Source: Crocodylus rhombifer
Taxonomy: Eukaryota > Chordata > Crocodylia > Crocodylidae
Assembly: GCA_038503035.1 (NCBI GenBank)
Contig: JAVSML010000984.1
Coordinates: 310,001 to 374,000, forward strand
Length of the DNA stretch: 64,000 nucleotides
Direction of reading: 5' to 3'
Positions within the stretch are counted from its first letter, which is position 1; each line of letters starts with the position of its first letter. Of this stretch, positions 21,091-32,365 are shown in pieces. The notes beneath the pieces were generated by a model. The model saw only the letters and a list, made by a program, of their open reading frames with translations, had not been told where the DNA came from and did not search any database. The translations under genes were made by a program, and so were the position numbers.

Positions 21091-21784
21091 GATTCAGGAT
21101 GGACTCAGAGAGTGATGGTGGATGGGTTCTATTCGACCTGGAGAGATGTGGGCAGTGGGGTTCCTCAAGGCTCGGTCCTCGGACCTGCACTGTTCAACAT
21201 CTTCATCAGCGACTTGGACGGTGGTAAAAAACATCCTGTTCAAATTTGCAGATGATATTAAGATGTGGGGGGGAAGTGAGCATGCTAGAAGGAAGGAATA
21301 AGCTGCAATTGGATCTAGATAGGTTACAGGGGTGGGCAGATGAGAACAGGATGGGATTCAACAAGTGCAAGGCGCTGCGCCTGGGGAGGAAGAACCAGCA
21401 GCATACCTACAGGCTGAGGAACTTCCTTCTCATCAGCGCAGAGGCAGAAAAGGATCTTGGAGACCTTATTGATGCCAATAACAGGCATTGGGGGAGTCCC
21501 TGTTCCCCCGACCTCTACTAGGAGTGACTAGAAATAATGGTGACAAGCTGGCTGAGGGTAGATTCAGGCTAGACATCAGGAGGTGCTACTTCATGGTCAG
21601 GGCGGCTAGGATCTGGAACCAACTTCCAAGAGAAGTGCTGCTGGTTTCTACCCTGGGGATCTTTAGGAGGAGGCTGGATGAACATCTTGCTGGGGTCATT
21701 TGAGTACTCTCTCCTGCCATGGCAGGGGGTTGGACTTGATAATCTGCTCAGGTCCCTTCTGACCCTACCAACTATGAAACTCAG
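21091..21784 (+). mobile_element. CR1 LINE, RT palm to 3' end, joined after a deletion
   Basis: Directly after the pre-RT region the sequence jumps to VMVDGFYSTWRDVGSGVPQG-type palm sequence, then FNIFISDLD, KFADDIKMWG (FADD box intact), and, frameshifted, RPLLGVTRNNGDKLAEGRFR with YFMVRAARIWNQLPREV (21488-21703). It ends in the CR1 3' UTR (GGACTTGATAATCTGCTCAG) near 21784. The RT fingers and first catalytic motif are missing here; the fingers occur downstream at 21785-22068. Confidence 0.82.
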
Positions 21785-22068
21785 GAGAAACTCCATCAGG
21801 CCTATGGTCAGGGAGGACTGAGTTAGGGAATTTCTGGAGGGGCTGGGTATGTTCAAATCAGCAGGTCCAGATGCTCTCCACTCCAGGGTGCTGAGGGAAT
21901 TGGCAGGGGTCATCATGGGGCCCCTGGCACAGCTTTACGAGCACTCATGGTGTTCTGCCAGGTGCCATAAGACTGAAATAGAAAGCCAATGTGGTCCCCA
22001 TTTTCAAAAAAGGGAGGAGGGAGGACCCAGGCAACTATAGGCCGCTAGTCTTACTTCATTCCTGGGGA
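21785..22068 (+). mobile_element. Displaced CR1 RT-fingers fragment
   Basis: Encodes, in frames broken by indels, GMFKSAGPDALHSRVLRELA, then AQLYEHSW, FKKGRREDPGNYRPL and an SFIPG-like block. This is the CR1 segment that should lie before the palm, but here it follows the CR1 3' end in direct orientation. It stops mid-RT without a tail of its own, immediately before the Tx1-like sequence resumes. Confidence 0.75.
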
Positions 22069-22800
22069 AGCTCTTTTGGCATTCCAGAAGAACAAATACA
22101 TTTCCCCTATACTTTTACTATCTGCCACCACATCAATGGGAATGCAATTCTTGTATGTAGCATAATCAGCAATAGCACAGCCCTAACTGCCACCACTTTT
22201 CTGGCAAAGGACAATGTCCTTCTGAACGATAACTAAAATATTTGCTATCCTTGCCATCCCCTTTTCCCATGCTGTATTACCTTTCCCCTCAGCATCTATC
22301 AAGATCCCTAGCACTCTGATTTCTCTCTCTCTTTTTGAAGTCTCAACCTCTCCAAGTCCCTCCGGTTCTCCACTCCCATTATGGTGCTTTTCAATCTGCT
22401 TAGCCCTTGTTGCTTTTCCGTACTCTGGTGTATGCTTTAGCATCTTTTCCATCAAAAGTCTATCTCTACCTAAATACATTTATACCATCCATGTAAAATA
22501 CGCATTTTCTCTATCCCCCCACCCCAGTATCTTTACTTGGCTTATGACTTTGTCTTTTCTTATTCTTCGTGGTAACACTCCCATACCACACCCTGGCCAC
22601 ATTTGTCTCACCCCTGTATGGGTTTCAAAGGGCCTGCTTAGATGCCTATTAATTTGGACTTGACTCTCCACTCCTCTCTAAAATAACCATATGAATGCAT
22701 AAATTTCTCTGGGAACCTCATTTTTCCTCATGCTCTGACTATGTAATCATAATCCACTCTGTCATATGCTTTTTTTAAATCTAGGTTTGCTATAACTGTG
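22069..22800 (-). pseudogene. Tx1-like (L1-clade) LINE, reverse transcriptase part
   Basis: Reading the minus strand from 22800: LDLKKAYDRVDYDYI (first RT catalytic motif, DLxKAYDRVDH family), FPEKFMHSYGYF, then frames with QINRHLSRPFETHTGVRQ (22480-22671) and RRIRKDKVISQVKI. Another frame (22183-22479) has EIRVLGILIDAEGKGNTAWE, a conserved post-palm block of Tx1-like elements. The QYADDT catalytic box expected between these frames is missing. It is joined to the C-terminal part at 19316-20102 across the CR1 block. Truncated 5' of the RT. Confidence 0.75.
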
Positions 22801-23423
22801 TTTGTTTTCCTTTCTGACATGGGTGTCTGGTGTCTCTTGAGTCAGGAAGGTTCTCCAGTGGCCAATCCTGCTGATGGGGAGGGAGGGGGTCGCAGCCAAT
22901 CTCATTCATAATGAAAGTGGCTATGCCACTTCTGGAAATCCCGTGGCCACTTCCGGAAGCAGCACAGCCACTTTTGTTGGTGGCCCTGCTCCCTGGCTGG
23001 CACTTGTAGGGGTGGCACTGGTGCTCCTGCCTGCCCCCCTGCCCACCAGCTAAACTGGGAGTGCAGCCTGGCAGGGGGTGCACCAGTGGTCTCAGGGGGT
23101 GCACATACACCCCGTGTACCTCCTATGTGTCACCACTGCTCTCTGACTTGTGCTAGAAAACACTTACACCTTAACTTACATTACAGAGTTTGTTTAATGT
23201 CATATTCTGAATATAGTTCATATTAAATATTCATTTTACAATACACATTATATTATAATGTACTATGCTATAATATATATATGATAAATTATTATATTAT
23301 AATAATTTATATTCTGTGGTACTACAGTTAAGCTGTTATTTAACTTGGTAACTCTGATGTTTCAAGACTTTAAAATTTAACTGATAAGTTTTAGTTACCA
23401 TAACATTAATAATGAAAATATAT
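22801..23423. other. GC-rich block with hAT-like end, then AT-rich spacer
   Basis: Positions 22846-23146 are GC-rich and end GTGTCACCACTG, which reverse-complemented (CAGTGGTGACACATAGGAGG) looks like a hAT-type terminus. The partner end and a target duplication were not found. The ORF on the minus strand here is incidental. 23150-23423 is AT-rich and featureless apart from short TATA runs. Confidence 0.35.
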
Positions 23424-23692
23424 TGCCATATTTACTCAAATCTAAGATGAGGTTTTTTCCCACCATTCAGCATGTGATGTGTGGTATGGGACAGGCTGCT
23501 TGCCTCCCAGCCACTGATTTTACTGTAGCAGTAGTAGGGAAGATGGATTTAGGAGGCCCCTCCAATAACTAGATTCTAGGCATGAAAATCAAAATAAATT
23601 TATAATCTTCCATGCCTAAAATCTAATAATTAGGGGGTGGGGAAGGACATATTAAACTTGAAATCATGTTAGATTCAGATAAATATGATATT
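23424..23692. mobile_element. MITE with CATATTTA-type terminal inverted repeats
   Basis: Left end TTGCCATATTTACTCAAATC and reverse-complemented right end AATATCATATTTATCTGAAT form TIRs of about 35 bp continuing into TAAGATGA / TAACATGA. About 269 bp, non-coding. A left-end fragment of the same family lies at 18837-18950. Confidence 0.65.
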
Positions 23693-24712
23693 CCATGTTC
23701 AATTTATTACTGAGGGAAGAAAAGCAGCTTAGTTAACTTTGATATGCACTTATCTGCAGAGAAATTTTTCTCTTACCAAATAGCTCCCTAAAAATATATT
23801 AATGCAAATTCAGAATGTTTCATTGCAGTTTTGGCCTAGTTTAATGTAGTTTAGGAGATAACTGACACTTTAGTGAAGTAAACATTCTTCACTAGCTGTC
23901 TCAGATTGACTACTTTGTCAATACAAAACAATCAAAGTTAAGTTTGGGCAATTACATGTTTTCTCATTAACACAAAGGACTATCTATCACATGCATATAA
24001 AGCTGATAGATGAGAAATCAGGTATAATTTTACAAACAAAACAAAACAAAACAAGAAAATAATTGATGTTTAATCATCCCTATCTGCTTCATAAGCTGGT
24101 TTACATTTAAAATGTGAGAATGTGGGAGGGAATCAAGGAAGAAAGACATTTCTTTTTAAGACATCTCTTCTAGAAACTAGATCTCCACAGACTCCTGTTA
24201 AAATACTGCTTCTGAGCAGTTAACATTGCTTGGCTTTTTGTTTGTTTGGGGCTTTTTTGGCTTAGTTTAGTTGTTTTGTTTTGTTTTTTAAATCTACACC
24301 TCAGCAATACAGTCATTCTACTCCCGAGGAAATGAGGAGGAGGTTTTTTCAAGTCTTCTCTTTTTCTATAGGTCTCTCTCAGAGCTCTATTCTTAGGTGT
24401 CTCCTTTTCTCTCTTGGAACATTTATCCCTGGGTCTTCTCATGTTTTTGACTGTCATCTTTATTGAAGATAATTCTAAAACTTCCTCTACTCCAGACCAC
24501 TTTCCTCCCATCCAGATTAATTCCCAACCTGTTTTACTGCCATTTCCACAGTGTTTTTCAGCCAACTGACTGGCCACATCAGTAGTCATGTGTGTATCTT
24601 CACAACCCTTGCTTCTGTCTTTAAGGAACCTTCAGGCTAAGCAACTAATACTTTAACTTCTGGGCTTCCCATCCCCCAAATGGAAACCAGAACCTGGGCT
24701 TACAGAGTTCTC
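23693..24712. other. No supported gene
   Basis: AT-rich, with a short AAAAC run near 24034-24052. The 139-codon minus-strand ORF (24170-24589) is lysine-rich, without recognisable domain, and I treat it as chance. Confidence 0.45.
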
Positions 24713-25201
24713 TTCTTCTTTGACAACACCTCTCAGTCAAGGATGATTATCGTCGAAGATTGTCTTATCTGTGTGTCCAAAGATGGCTGATAAGGCCTAT
24801 CTGGGATTGACAGACTCTACTGAAGCTCAGACATGTTTCCATGTGGGGTGGGTGGCACAGGGTTCTTGATTTGGTCCACAACACTGTTTCTGCCACTCCC
24901 ACCCTTCCATCTCCTGTTGTCATGAGGTTTCAGAGTACAAAGATCCTTGCAGACGACTCTTCCCCATTTGGGGCAGTCCTGAGTGATAGGTTCCCATGGT
25001 TGACATCAATGTTGCATTTTTTAGATGTCCCTAAAGCACTTCTCTGACCTACTCTTGAGCATAAACCTTGGCTGAGCTGGGAGAATGAAACTTGCTTCAG
25101 GAGTCTGCAGTTGGACATCTGAATGGCATGGCCAGCTCAACAAAGTTGATGTTGGATGATCATTTCCTCAGTAGTCATGGTGCTTGGTTGCAGGAGGACA
25201 C

Positions 25202-26534
25202 TAGTGCTGTGCGAGGCTTTGGGCAGAGCTTCAGATCCGGAGAAGCTTTGGATGCTTTGGAATCCCAAGTAGCAGATCCAGTTCAAAGCACTGGCCTCGT
25301 TAGGCTTCCCAAAGCGATTCGGAGCTTCCAAAGAGCTTTGGAGCTGCCTCGGAGATCTGGCCATAGGGTATAATGGGGAAACAATAAAATACCTATAACT
25401 CTGGGTTTTTTAGTCTGATTTAGATGATATTTTCAGAGATGGTAGACCCTGCAGAGAGGATGAAGCCTGCCATGTGTCAAGAAGATCGGTGCAGGGGTTT
25501 GGGGGAAACTGTACCCCAAATTCTTGAAAGCAAAATTCAGGTCACGTCTAGGTGTTACAACATAGTGGGGTGAAAACTGCAGGAGTGGTAACTCTTCCTG
25601 AGGCCACAAAGCCTGCCAAGTTTCAAGAAGATCAGTGGAAGGGCTTGGCAGGAACTGCCCCTCAAGCTGTGGACAAGCAAAACTCGTGCCACGGGTGCTT
25701 GTGGGACTGAGACACTACTGCAGGCCTGGCTGCTAAGCTATTGTGTTACCAGTTACCAATCAATCATGATTCACTCAGGGACCAGGGACTCAGGGACCAG
25801 CTCAATACACAGGACCTAGCTACTACATAACTTAAGAAGCATTGATTAGCACCTACAGAAGGAGAGGAAAGACTCACTACAGACAAACAACTGCCCCAAG
25901 ACAGACACAGTCTTGGCATGAGTTTTGCCTGTCAGCAGTTAGGGGTGCAGGGCCCCAGAACCTGCACCAATCTCCTCAACAGCTAGCAGGCATCACAGCA
26001 GGGGCCACCATCCCTGCAGCTGTCACCCCGCTGAGCCTTAGCACACGCAGTGTCACCCATGGCACAAGTTTCCCTTGTCCACAGGTTGAGGGGCAGTTCC
26101 CCCCAAACCCCTGCACCTATCTCCTTGAAACTCGGTAGGCTTCGTGGCCTCAGTAAGAGCTACCAACCCTGCATTTTTACCCCCCTGTGGTGTAACATAC
26201 CATGACATGAGTTTGGCTTTCAAGAATTTGGGATACAGTTCCCCCCAACCCCCTGCACCGATATTCTTGAAACTTGGCAGGTTTCATGTTCTTAGCAGAG
26301 GCTACCATCCCTGCAAGTTTCATCCAAATCATACAAGAAACAATAAAGTTATAGATATTTCATTGATTCCCCATTATACCCTATGGCCAGATCTCCAAGG
26401 CAGCTACAAAGCTTTGGAGCCACTTCGGCCGGATTGAGGCGGAAACCCAGTTCAGAGGTTTGGATCGGATCACGGCCATCTGAAGTGGCCAGATCCAAAG
26501 CCAGATCGGATTGCTGCCAACTCGCACAGGTGTA
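25202..26534. mobile_element. Foldback hAT-like element, 1333 bp, exact 8-bp TSD
   Basis: Starts TAGTGCTGTGCGAG and ends so that the reverse complement reads TACACCTGTGCGAG (11 of 14 identical). It is flanked by the exact 8-bp direct repeat GAGGACAC (25194-25201 and 26535-26542). The host LINE reads through once the element and one repeat are removed, matching AGGACACTAATGTTGGTGCA in the inverted second copy (near 39170-39200). The arms (about 25202-25713 and 26028-26534) are long imperfect inverted repeats, e.g. GGCCATAGGGTATAATGGGG against its complement near 26375. No transposase, so it must have been moved in trans. Confidence 0.92.
25440..26330. repeat. Repeated CTTGAAA-CCTGCA units in the foldback arms
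   Basis: Inside the foldback a unit of about 120 to 150 bp recurs: a CCCCTGCACC stretch, then CTTGAAACTTGGCAGG-type sequence, then ACCATCCCTGCA. Three direct copies occur on the right (around 25950-26030, 26090-26180 and 26240-26320). Two inverted copies occur on the left (around 25440-25540 and 25570-25660). The arms are therefore built of tandem units as well as being inverted. Confidence 0.6.
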
Positions 26535-28430
26535 GAGGACACTAATGTTGGTGCATTTGTCTTCCCGCTGGATTCAGAGTATCTTCCACGGGCAGCATTG
26601 ATGGTACTTCTGCAACAACTTTAGATGTCTCCTGTATGTTGTCCATGTCTCAGCTCCATACAGCAAGGTGGGGAATCATGACTGCTTGATAAACTATGAG
26701 CTTGGTTTTGGATCTGATGTTGTGATCTTCAAACACCTGTTTCTTCAGACATCCAAAAGCTGTATTTGCAGGGATATTGGATTTCTTTGTTGATGTCAGC
26801 TTTCTGCGAGAGATGGCTTCCAAGGTATGGGAAACACTCAATGTTCTCCAGAGTCTTACCGTGGAACTGGATTACCAGAGCTGGAGGCTGTTCATCAGGA
26901 GCTTGTTGGTGTGGGACTTTAGTCATCTGAAAGTTAAGCATCATCCTCACTTTCTTGTATACCTCGGTAAAGATGTTGATGATTGTCTGAAGGTCTGCTT
27001 CCGAATGAGCACCCACTACAGCATCATCAGCATAGTGGAGCTCAGTGATGTAGGTCAGGGCAGTCTTGACTTTGGCTCAGTCGGCTGAAGTTAAACAGCT
27101 TCTCACCCATTCGGTGGTTTAGTTCCACTCTGGCTGGAAGCTTGTTGGTGGTCAGATGTAGCATTGTGGTAAAGGATATTGAAAAGAGCATTGGAGGGAT
27201 GATACAGCCTTGCTTAACTCTCATTTTAATCTCAAAGGGATCTGTGATAGATCCATTACTGAGAACCACCACTTGCATATCATCATGGAGCAGGGGAGAA
27301 TGGTGACAAACGTTGGTGGGCATCTATATTTCAGAAGGATCCTCTATAACAGTTCTCAGCTTACAGAGTTGAAAGCTTTTGTGAGGTCAAATAAGGCCAT
27401 GTAGAGAGGCTTATGTTGTTTCTGGAATTTCTCCTGCAGGTGGCAAGCTGTAAAGATCATGTCAGTTGTGCCTCTTAATGCCCCAAACCCACACTGAGAT
27501 TCTGGGAGGAGTTCTTCAGCAGGTGGAAGGAGATGGTTCAGGAAGGTTCTCACAATGATCTTTCCTGTAGTGGACAGCAAGGTAATCTCCCTGTAGTTTC
27601 CACAGTCAGACTTGTCTGTCCTTTCTTGAAGATTGTCACAATCATGGTGTCGCTGAGGTCATCTGGGATGTCCTCATTATTGTAGATCCTTAAGATGAGG
27701 GCATGAAGCTGTGATCTGAGCTCCTCTCCTCCCTGTTTGCAGATTTTCACTGGGATTCCTTCCATTCCAAGTGCCCTCCTGTTCTTCATTTGCCTGAAGT
27801 GTTTCCTCACCTCATCAAGGGTTGGAAGGATTCCAAGATGATCTCTAAGTATCTCAGGATGGAGTTGAGAATACTCTCATCAACAGCAGAGTTCTGATTG
27901 AAAAGGTCTTTAAAATTCTCCTTCCAACAGGTTTTGGTGGCTCCCCTTTCTTTGATCAAGTCTCCTCCATCCTTAGGTCTCAAGTGCTTGGATCATAGAT
28001 GGCTTTGGTGGCACTAAAGAAACTGTGCACATTGTGGATGTCAGTGAGATATTGAATCTCCTTAGCCTTGTCTTCCCATCATTTGTTCTTTATATCACAG
28101 GTCTTTCTTTGGATCTCAAACTTGGCTTGTTGGAGATTCAATTTATTTTGCTTGGAGTTGGTGTTGTTGTTTTACCAATAACAAAAGGCCTTGCACTTGT
28201 GATCAATCAACACTTGAATCTCCCAGTCATTCTCATCAAACCAGCCTTGATGTTTCCTGGTAAAGAATCCAAGTGTCTCTTCACAGGCACCAGTGATGGT
28301 GGCCTTGAGAGTGTCAGACACCACTGACATTATCCCATTGTTGTTGATTAGAACTGGTTGATTTACCAGTTTTTCACTGAGGCATTGGTGGAAGAGGTCT
28401 CGCTTCCTTGAATCCGTCAGCATTGCTTCT

Positions 28431-30985
28431 GTTGCACACAGGAAGAGGTAGGTGCTCCAGGAGGCAATCTAAAGAACTAGCACACTGAGCAGGAAGCTGG
28501 ACAGACTTTGCCAGTAGGAAATGCTGTACACAGAAATTTGCCTGATCCCCTGTCTCTCTCTGGAGTTTAGGCCTCTGACTCAGGTGCCTCCGTCCACTAT
28601 TCTCCTCTCCTTTAAGAATGAATAAATAAAGAACTTCACAATCAACAGAAGGGTGACAGAAGAAGAATAATATTTATCCCTCCTGATCCCTTTACTATTT
28701 TTTTAGGCTCAACGTCTTCTATGTCCCCTCACATCTATACAGTCCTCATCCTCCCAACTTCCTCTGCTGTTCACCTACAACCACACCCATTCACTAACGC
28801 CATCACCCATTCTTACACTCACTCCCCATCAACATATTCCCTTTACTCACCCACATGCATGCCTACAGTTAGCATGCAGGTGCACAATAACAACACAGGC
28901 AAATAGTTTACAAAATTGCATGAATATGTTTTGCACATGCAAAATATGACTTGAAATATTAGACACAAAAGACCTAGCAGTTTAATGGATTGATCTGAAG
29001 CAGCCAAGTAGATTTGGAAACAAAAGCTCTGGAGGGAAAAGCATATAAGGTAAGAGAAATATTATGTTAAATCTTGAAGATGCTTAAAATGACTTACACT
29101 CCAGTTTCTCCCAAAACCTCCCCTTTAGAGCCAATTCCAGATAAATATTATCTCCTTAGAAGGCACTGGTAATGGTTTGGCCTCCAAAACAATTATTTGT
29201 ATCCATATTCTTCTTTCTTTATGGATGCTAGTGTTTCCTGCCCTTGGTATTGCAATTTCTGATCAAGATGATATCTAAAACTTTAAATGATATACCATTT
29301 ACTTGAAGAGTTACCATAGTTTCTCAGATACAACATGCACCTTTCCCCTCAAATCAGCTCTCTACCTTCCTGCCCCCCCGCCAAAAAAAAATATTGGGAT
29401 GCCTGTATTAAGCAGGGAAGTTGATTGTCTGCCTTCTTTGATTCCTGTTCCAAACTGCAGCAGCTATGGCATTATTATTCAAGAAGCTGAGGCTGTCAGT
29501 TGACTTAATGGCTCATTGTTCTTCATACTACAGGTGTTAATAGTCATCTTTTCTTTTTAATGATCCTGATGATCCACTAATCAAGCTAGCCTTTCTTAGG
29601 GCAATTTGGCTATCCTCTAGCTGATTCTGGACTTTCTCCTCCTATTGCACAGCCTTGGAAATTCTTTACCTCTTTTTAAAATCATAAATCCATCCATGGA
29701 GGCCAGCGTTCAGCAGAGCTAGGGCTTCAGCTTTAGTGAAGCAGGAAAGGGAGCCAAAGTCATTTGAATATTAGGCTCTGTCCCTGCTATATGCAGCCAT
29801 AACTCTGACATAAATCTTATTTTTCTTCATTTTGCCATTCAAAAACAAGGTGAATATTATATTCTGGAGCATGTTGTATACAAAAAGATATGGTGTTATC
29901 AGGTAGCATTTGTTTTTGTCACAAACATGGCTCATGAAAGTCACTGATGGCCTATTCCTGTCAGGAGTCATAAGTTTCTCAGGAAATTTGCTTCAGAGCC
30001 TGTAAGTCATCCATCTGTGGAAACCAAGTAGAAAGAAAAACACTAAACCACAGGATATCCTCTTGCTGCGACACCATTAACACTGCAGTGAAAGAGCTAC
30101 AATACAAGGCTAAGCATAAGGCTGATGGGAAGTTGTTCATTAATTTAATATCTGTTTGCATAATGTATTCACCCTCTCGCTCTCAGGGCATTATATTTTG
30201 AAGGAAACCATAATTAAAGCCATAGTAATTTTTATTTTGATATTTATCGAAGTAGTCAAAACATGAGATGAATTCCCAGACACCAAGCAAATATCGTAGT
30301 CAGAGATGACTGAGTCAGGCTGGCTATCTAGTTCAATCCCATGCAGCTTTCTATACTGTGCCTTCTGTGGAGCTTTATTTTGCAACATTTCTAATGACTG
30401 ACATCTCAGAAATACTCTTAAAAATGCTGAAAAGAGAATCTGTAGATAGAGAATGAAATTTATTCAGATTTTTCTACTGAAATCTCTCCAACTAGCCCCA
30501 AAATCTCAACCTTCATACCTGCAGCACCAGAAATAAAAACAGGGTTGGGTTAAGGGCTAAGCTATATAAGTCAATGCTTCCTGCCTCATCTTCTGGAAAC
30601 ATGGGAAGAGATTAAAATTCTTGTCTGCCACTTAAAAAAATATGTGCATCTAGCCCCACTGGAAGCACAGAAAGGCTTGACCTAAATTAGTTGACTCGTG
30701 ACTGGGTTTGTATGCTCCATGAAATAAGAGATTAATTTAGTTAATTAGTGACGTGATTATATGCTGTCCTTCCTAAGGAAGGCTCAGGATGGCTTATAGC
30801 AAAAGGAACAGAACAATTTAAAGAGGCAACTAGAATAGGTAACAACATACAAATAAAATAACATAAAGCGAAGATCTGCTAAACGGCATCTCAGCCTCAT
30901 TTGGATTGCTACGTGTCTCCCCAAACAGAAGAATGTCCAGGTTCAGGTTCCGGCAGGCTTCAACAAGAAGGGCCAAAAATGATCT
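28431..30985. other. No supported gene
   Basis: Mostly AT-rich. 28720-28870 is a C-rich, CAC/CCAT-biased low-complexity patch. A weak TTACCATAGTTTCTCAGATA near 29316 resembles MITE ends elsewhere in the window. No exon or RNA gene supported. Confidence 0.45.
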
Positions 30986-30989
30986 CCTA

Positions 30990-31195
30990 TGCATTTTTAC
31001 CTGGCACACAAGGCAGGTAAGGGCAGGAAGGAGAAGGGCAAGCTGCCTGTGGGTGGAGTGGTCCCTGGATTGCAGGTGGGGAGGCAGGGAGGAGGGCTGA
31101 TGCTTGACAGTGCCAGCACCCCCCTTCCCCAGGTTGCACCCACACACAGGCACCTGGCTAGGGGTGTCCTGGGAAGCAACAGCTTATGCAGGCAT
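30990..31195. repeat. About 200-bp direct repeat, first copy
   Basis: Shares with 31785-31992 the order GGGCAAGCTGCCTGTGGGTG, GTGGTCCCTGGATTGCAGG, GGAGGAGGGCTGATGCTT, CCAGCACCCCC, GGCTAGGGGTGTC and AGCAACAGCTTATGCAGGCA. This first copy lacks the outer TIR sequence that surrounds the second. Opposing ORFs inside it are not genes. Confidence 0.75.
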
Positions 31196-31684
31196 GGATA
31201 CTGGTGGCCAGATCAGTCTGAGAGAGAGCCAAGCTGTCTGAATCACTATTTAACTCTGAAAACTCTGTCTCTCTAAAAAGAGAAATGGAGCCATGGGAGT
31301 CCTACCGGGGGTGCCAGACTGACCAAATAAAAGGTTCTGTAGTCATCATCCTACTCTACTGTAAAATCAGTACTGCCTTTGTCTTTATATTACACCTGAA
31401 CACATGAAAGCGACTGGCCAACAAGGAACAGAATGTACAGAAGGGTCACCTCAAGGGTCACCTGTTACAACCCTCTTGTACAACCTATTTATACTCCATT
31501 ACCCAATTCATTTGTTCTTAGCTGTGTTGGCTCTGTGTGTCACACAGGAGAAAAAAGCAATAAGAAATAGATTTAATTTCTCAAGCAAGTATATACAGCT
31601 GTGCTGATTTCTTGAGAAAGTGCTAGACTCATATATTCCTCTTACGAAATCATTTTTCAGCACTGGATAACAGTTAGAGTCCTT

Positions 31685-32365
31685 GGGTGTGTGTAGACAA
31701 AACGGGGCTCTAAACTGAAGTGGTGGGTTTTTAAAAACACTGCTTCAATTAAGGCGAAGTAAACCCCTGTGTCATGTACACCTGTGTCTTACCTGCCTTT
31801 CTGGCAGCGGGGAAGGAAGGGCAAGCTGCCTGTGGGTGGAGTGGTCCCTGGATTGCAGGGGGAGGGGCAGGGAGGAGGGCTGATGCTTCCCTCCTTGACA
31901 GCGCCAGCACCCCCCTCCCCTCCAGGTTGCACCCACCCACAGGCACTTGGCTAGGGGTGTCATGGGGAGCAACAGCTTATGCAGGCAGGCAAGTTCGGGG
32001 GGGGAAGGGGGGAGGGAGATCAAACTCGACACTTTTTTTTTTTCCTTCGCTGGAGTCTGCCTGCCTGGGTTGCTGCCAGGCTGTGTGCACAGGCTGCCTG
32101 CACAGCCCCTGAGCCACATGGAGCCCAGTGCTTCACTCTGCAGCTGTAAGTCAGCAAACTAAAAATCCTCGGAGATGTTTTAGTTTGCTGCACCTCAAAG
32201 TCATTTAAGGCACATTACGCCGCCAAATGTGCTACAGCTGGTAGAATTAATGTGCAATATGCCACCAACATGTGCAAACACTAACACCATTAAAGCGGTG
32301 CAAAAGCATTTAACCCACTTTAAAGTGTTGTGCACACATGCCCCTCATTTCATCTACACACGGCC
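31685..32365. mobile_element. Non-autonomous TIR element with GTGTGTAGA ends
   Basis: Left end GGGTGTGTGTAGACAAAACG and reverse-complemented right end GGCCGTGTGTAGATGAAATG are imperfect TIRs that continue into a shared GGGGC. The centre (31785-31992) is the GC-rich segment also found at 30990-31195. The right third is AT-rich with ATTAATGTGC and AAAGTG motifs. Target duplication not clear. ORFs of 65 to 115 codons on both strands are by-products. Confidence 0.6.
31785..31992. repeat. About 200-bp direct repeat, second copy (inside the TIR element)
   Basis: Second copy of the segment at 30990-31195, here embedded between the AT-rich arms of the 31685-32365 element. It differs by small indels, for example a TCCCTCC insertion before TTGACAG. 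Confidence 0.75.

Larger units (their letters stand above)
24713..28430 (-). mobile_element. Non-LTR retrotransposon (EN-RT type, clade uncertain), interrupted
   Basis: Minus-strand order: EN-RT linker with TRKHQGWFDENDWEIQVLI (28172-28423), RT fingers MKNRRALGMEGIPVKICKQG (27550-27810), palm LPESQCGFGALRGTTDMIF with LFDLTKAFNSVS (27356-27580), KMRVKQGCIIPPMLFSISF (27042-27323), thumb FPYLGSHLSQKADINKEIQ (26729-27016), DHNIRSKTKLIVYQAV (26650-26841), then a 3' region matching the plus-strand copy near 39640-39690. The LTKAF and KQGC signatures belong to non-LTR reverse transcriptases; I could not decide the clade. Frames are broken throughout. A foldback hAT interrupts the 3' third. Confidence 0.82.

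Noticed and set aside
24170..24589. 139-codon lysine-rich minus-strand ORF as a small gene
   Set aside because: No domain or splice context; antisense reading of T-rich DNA produces Lys-rich frames by chance.
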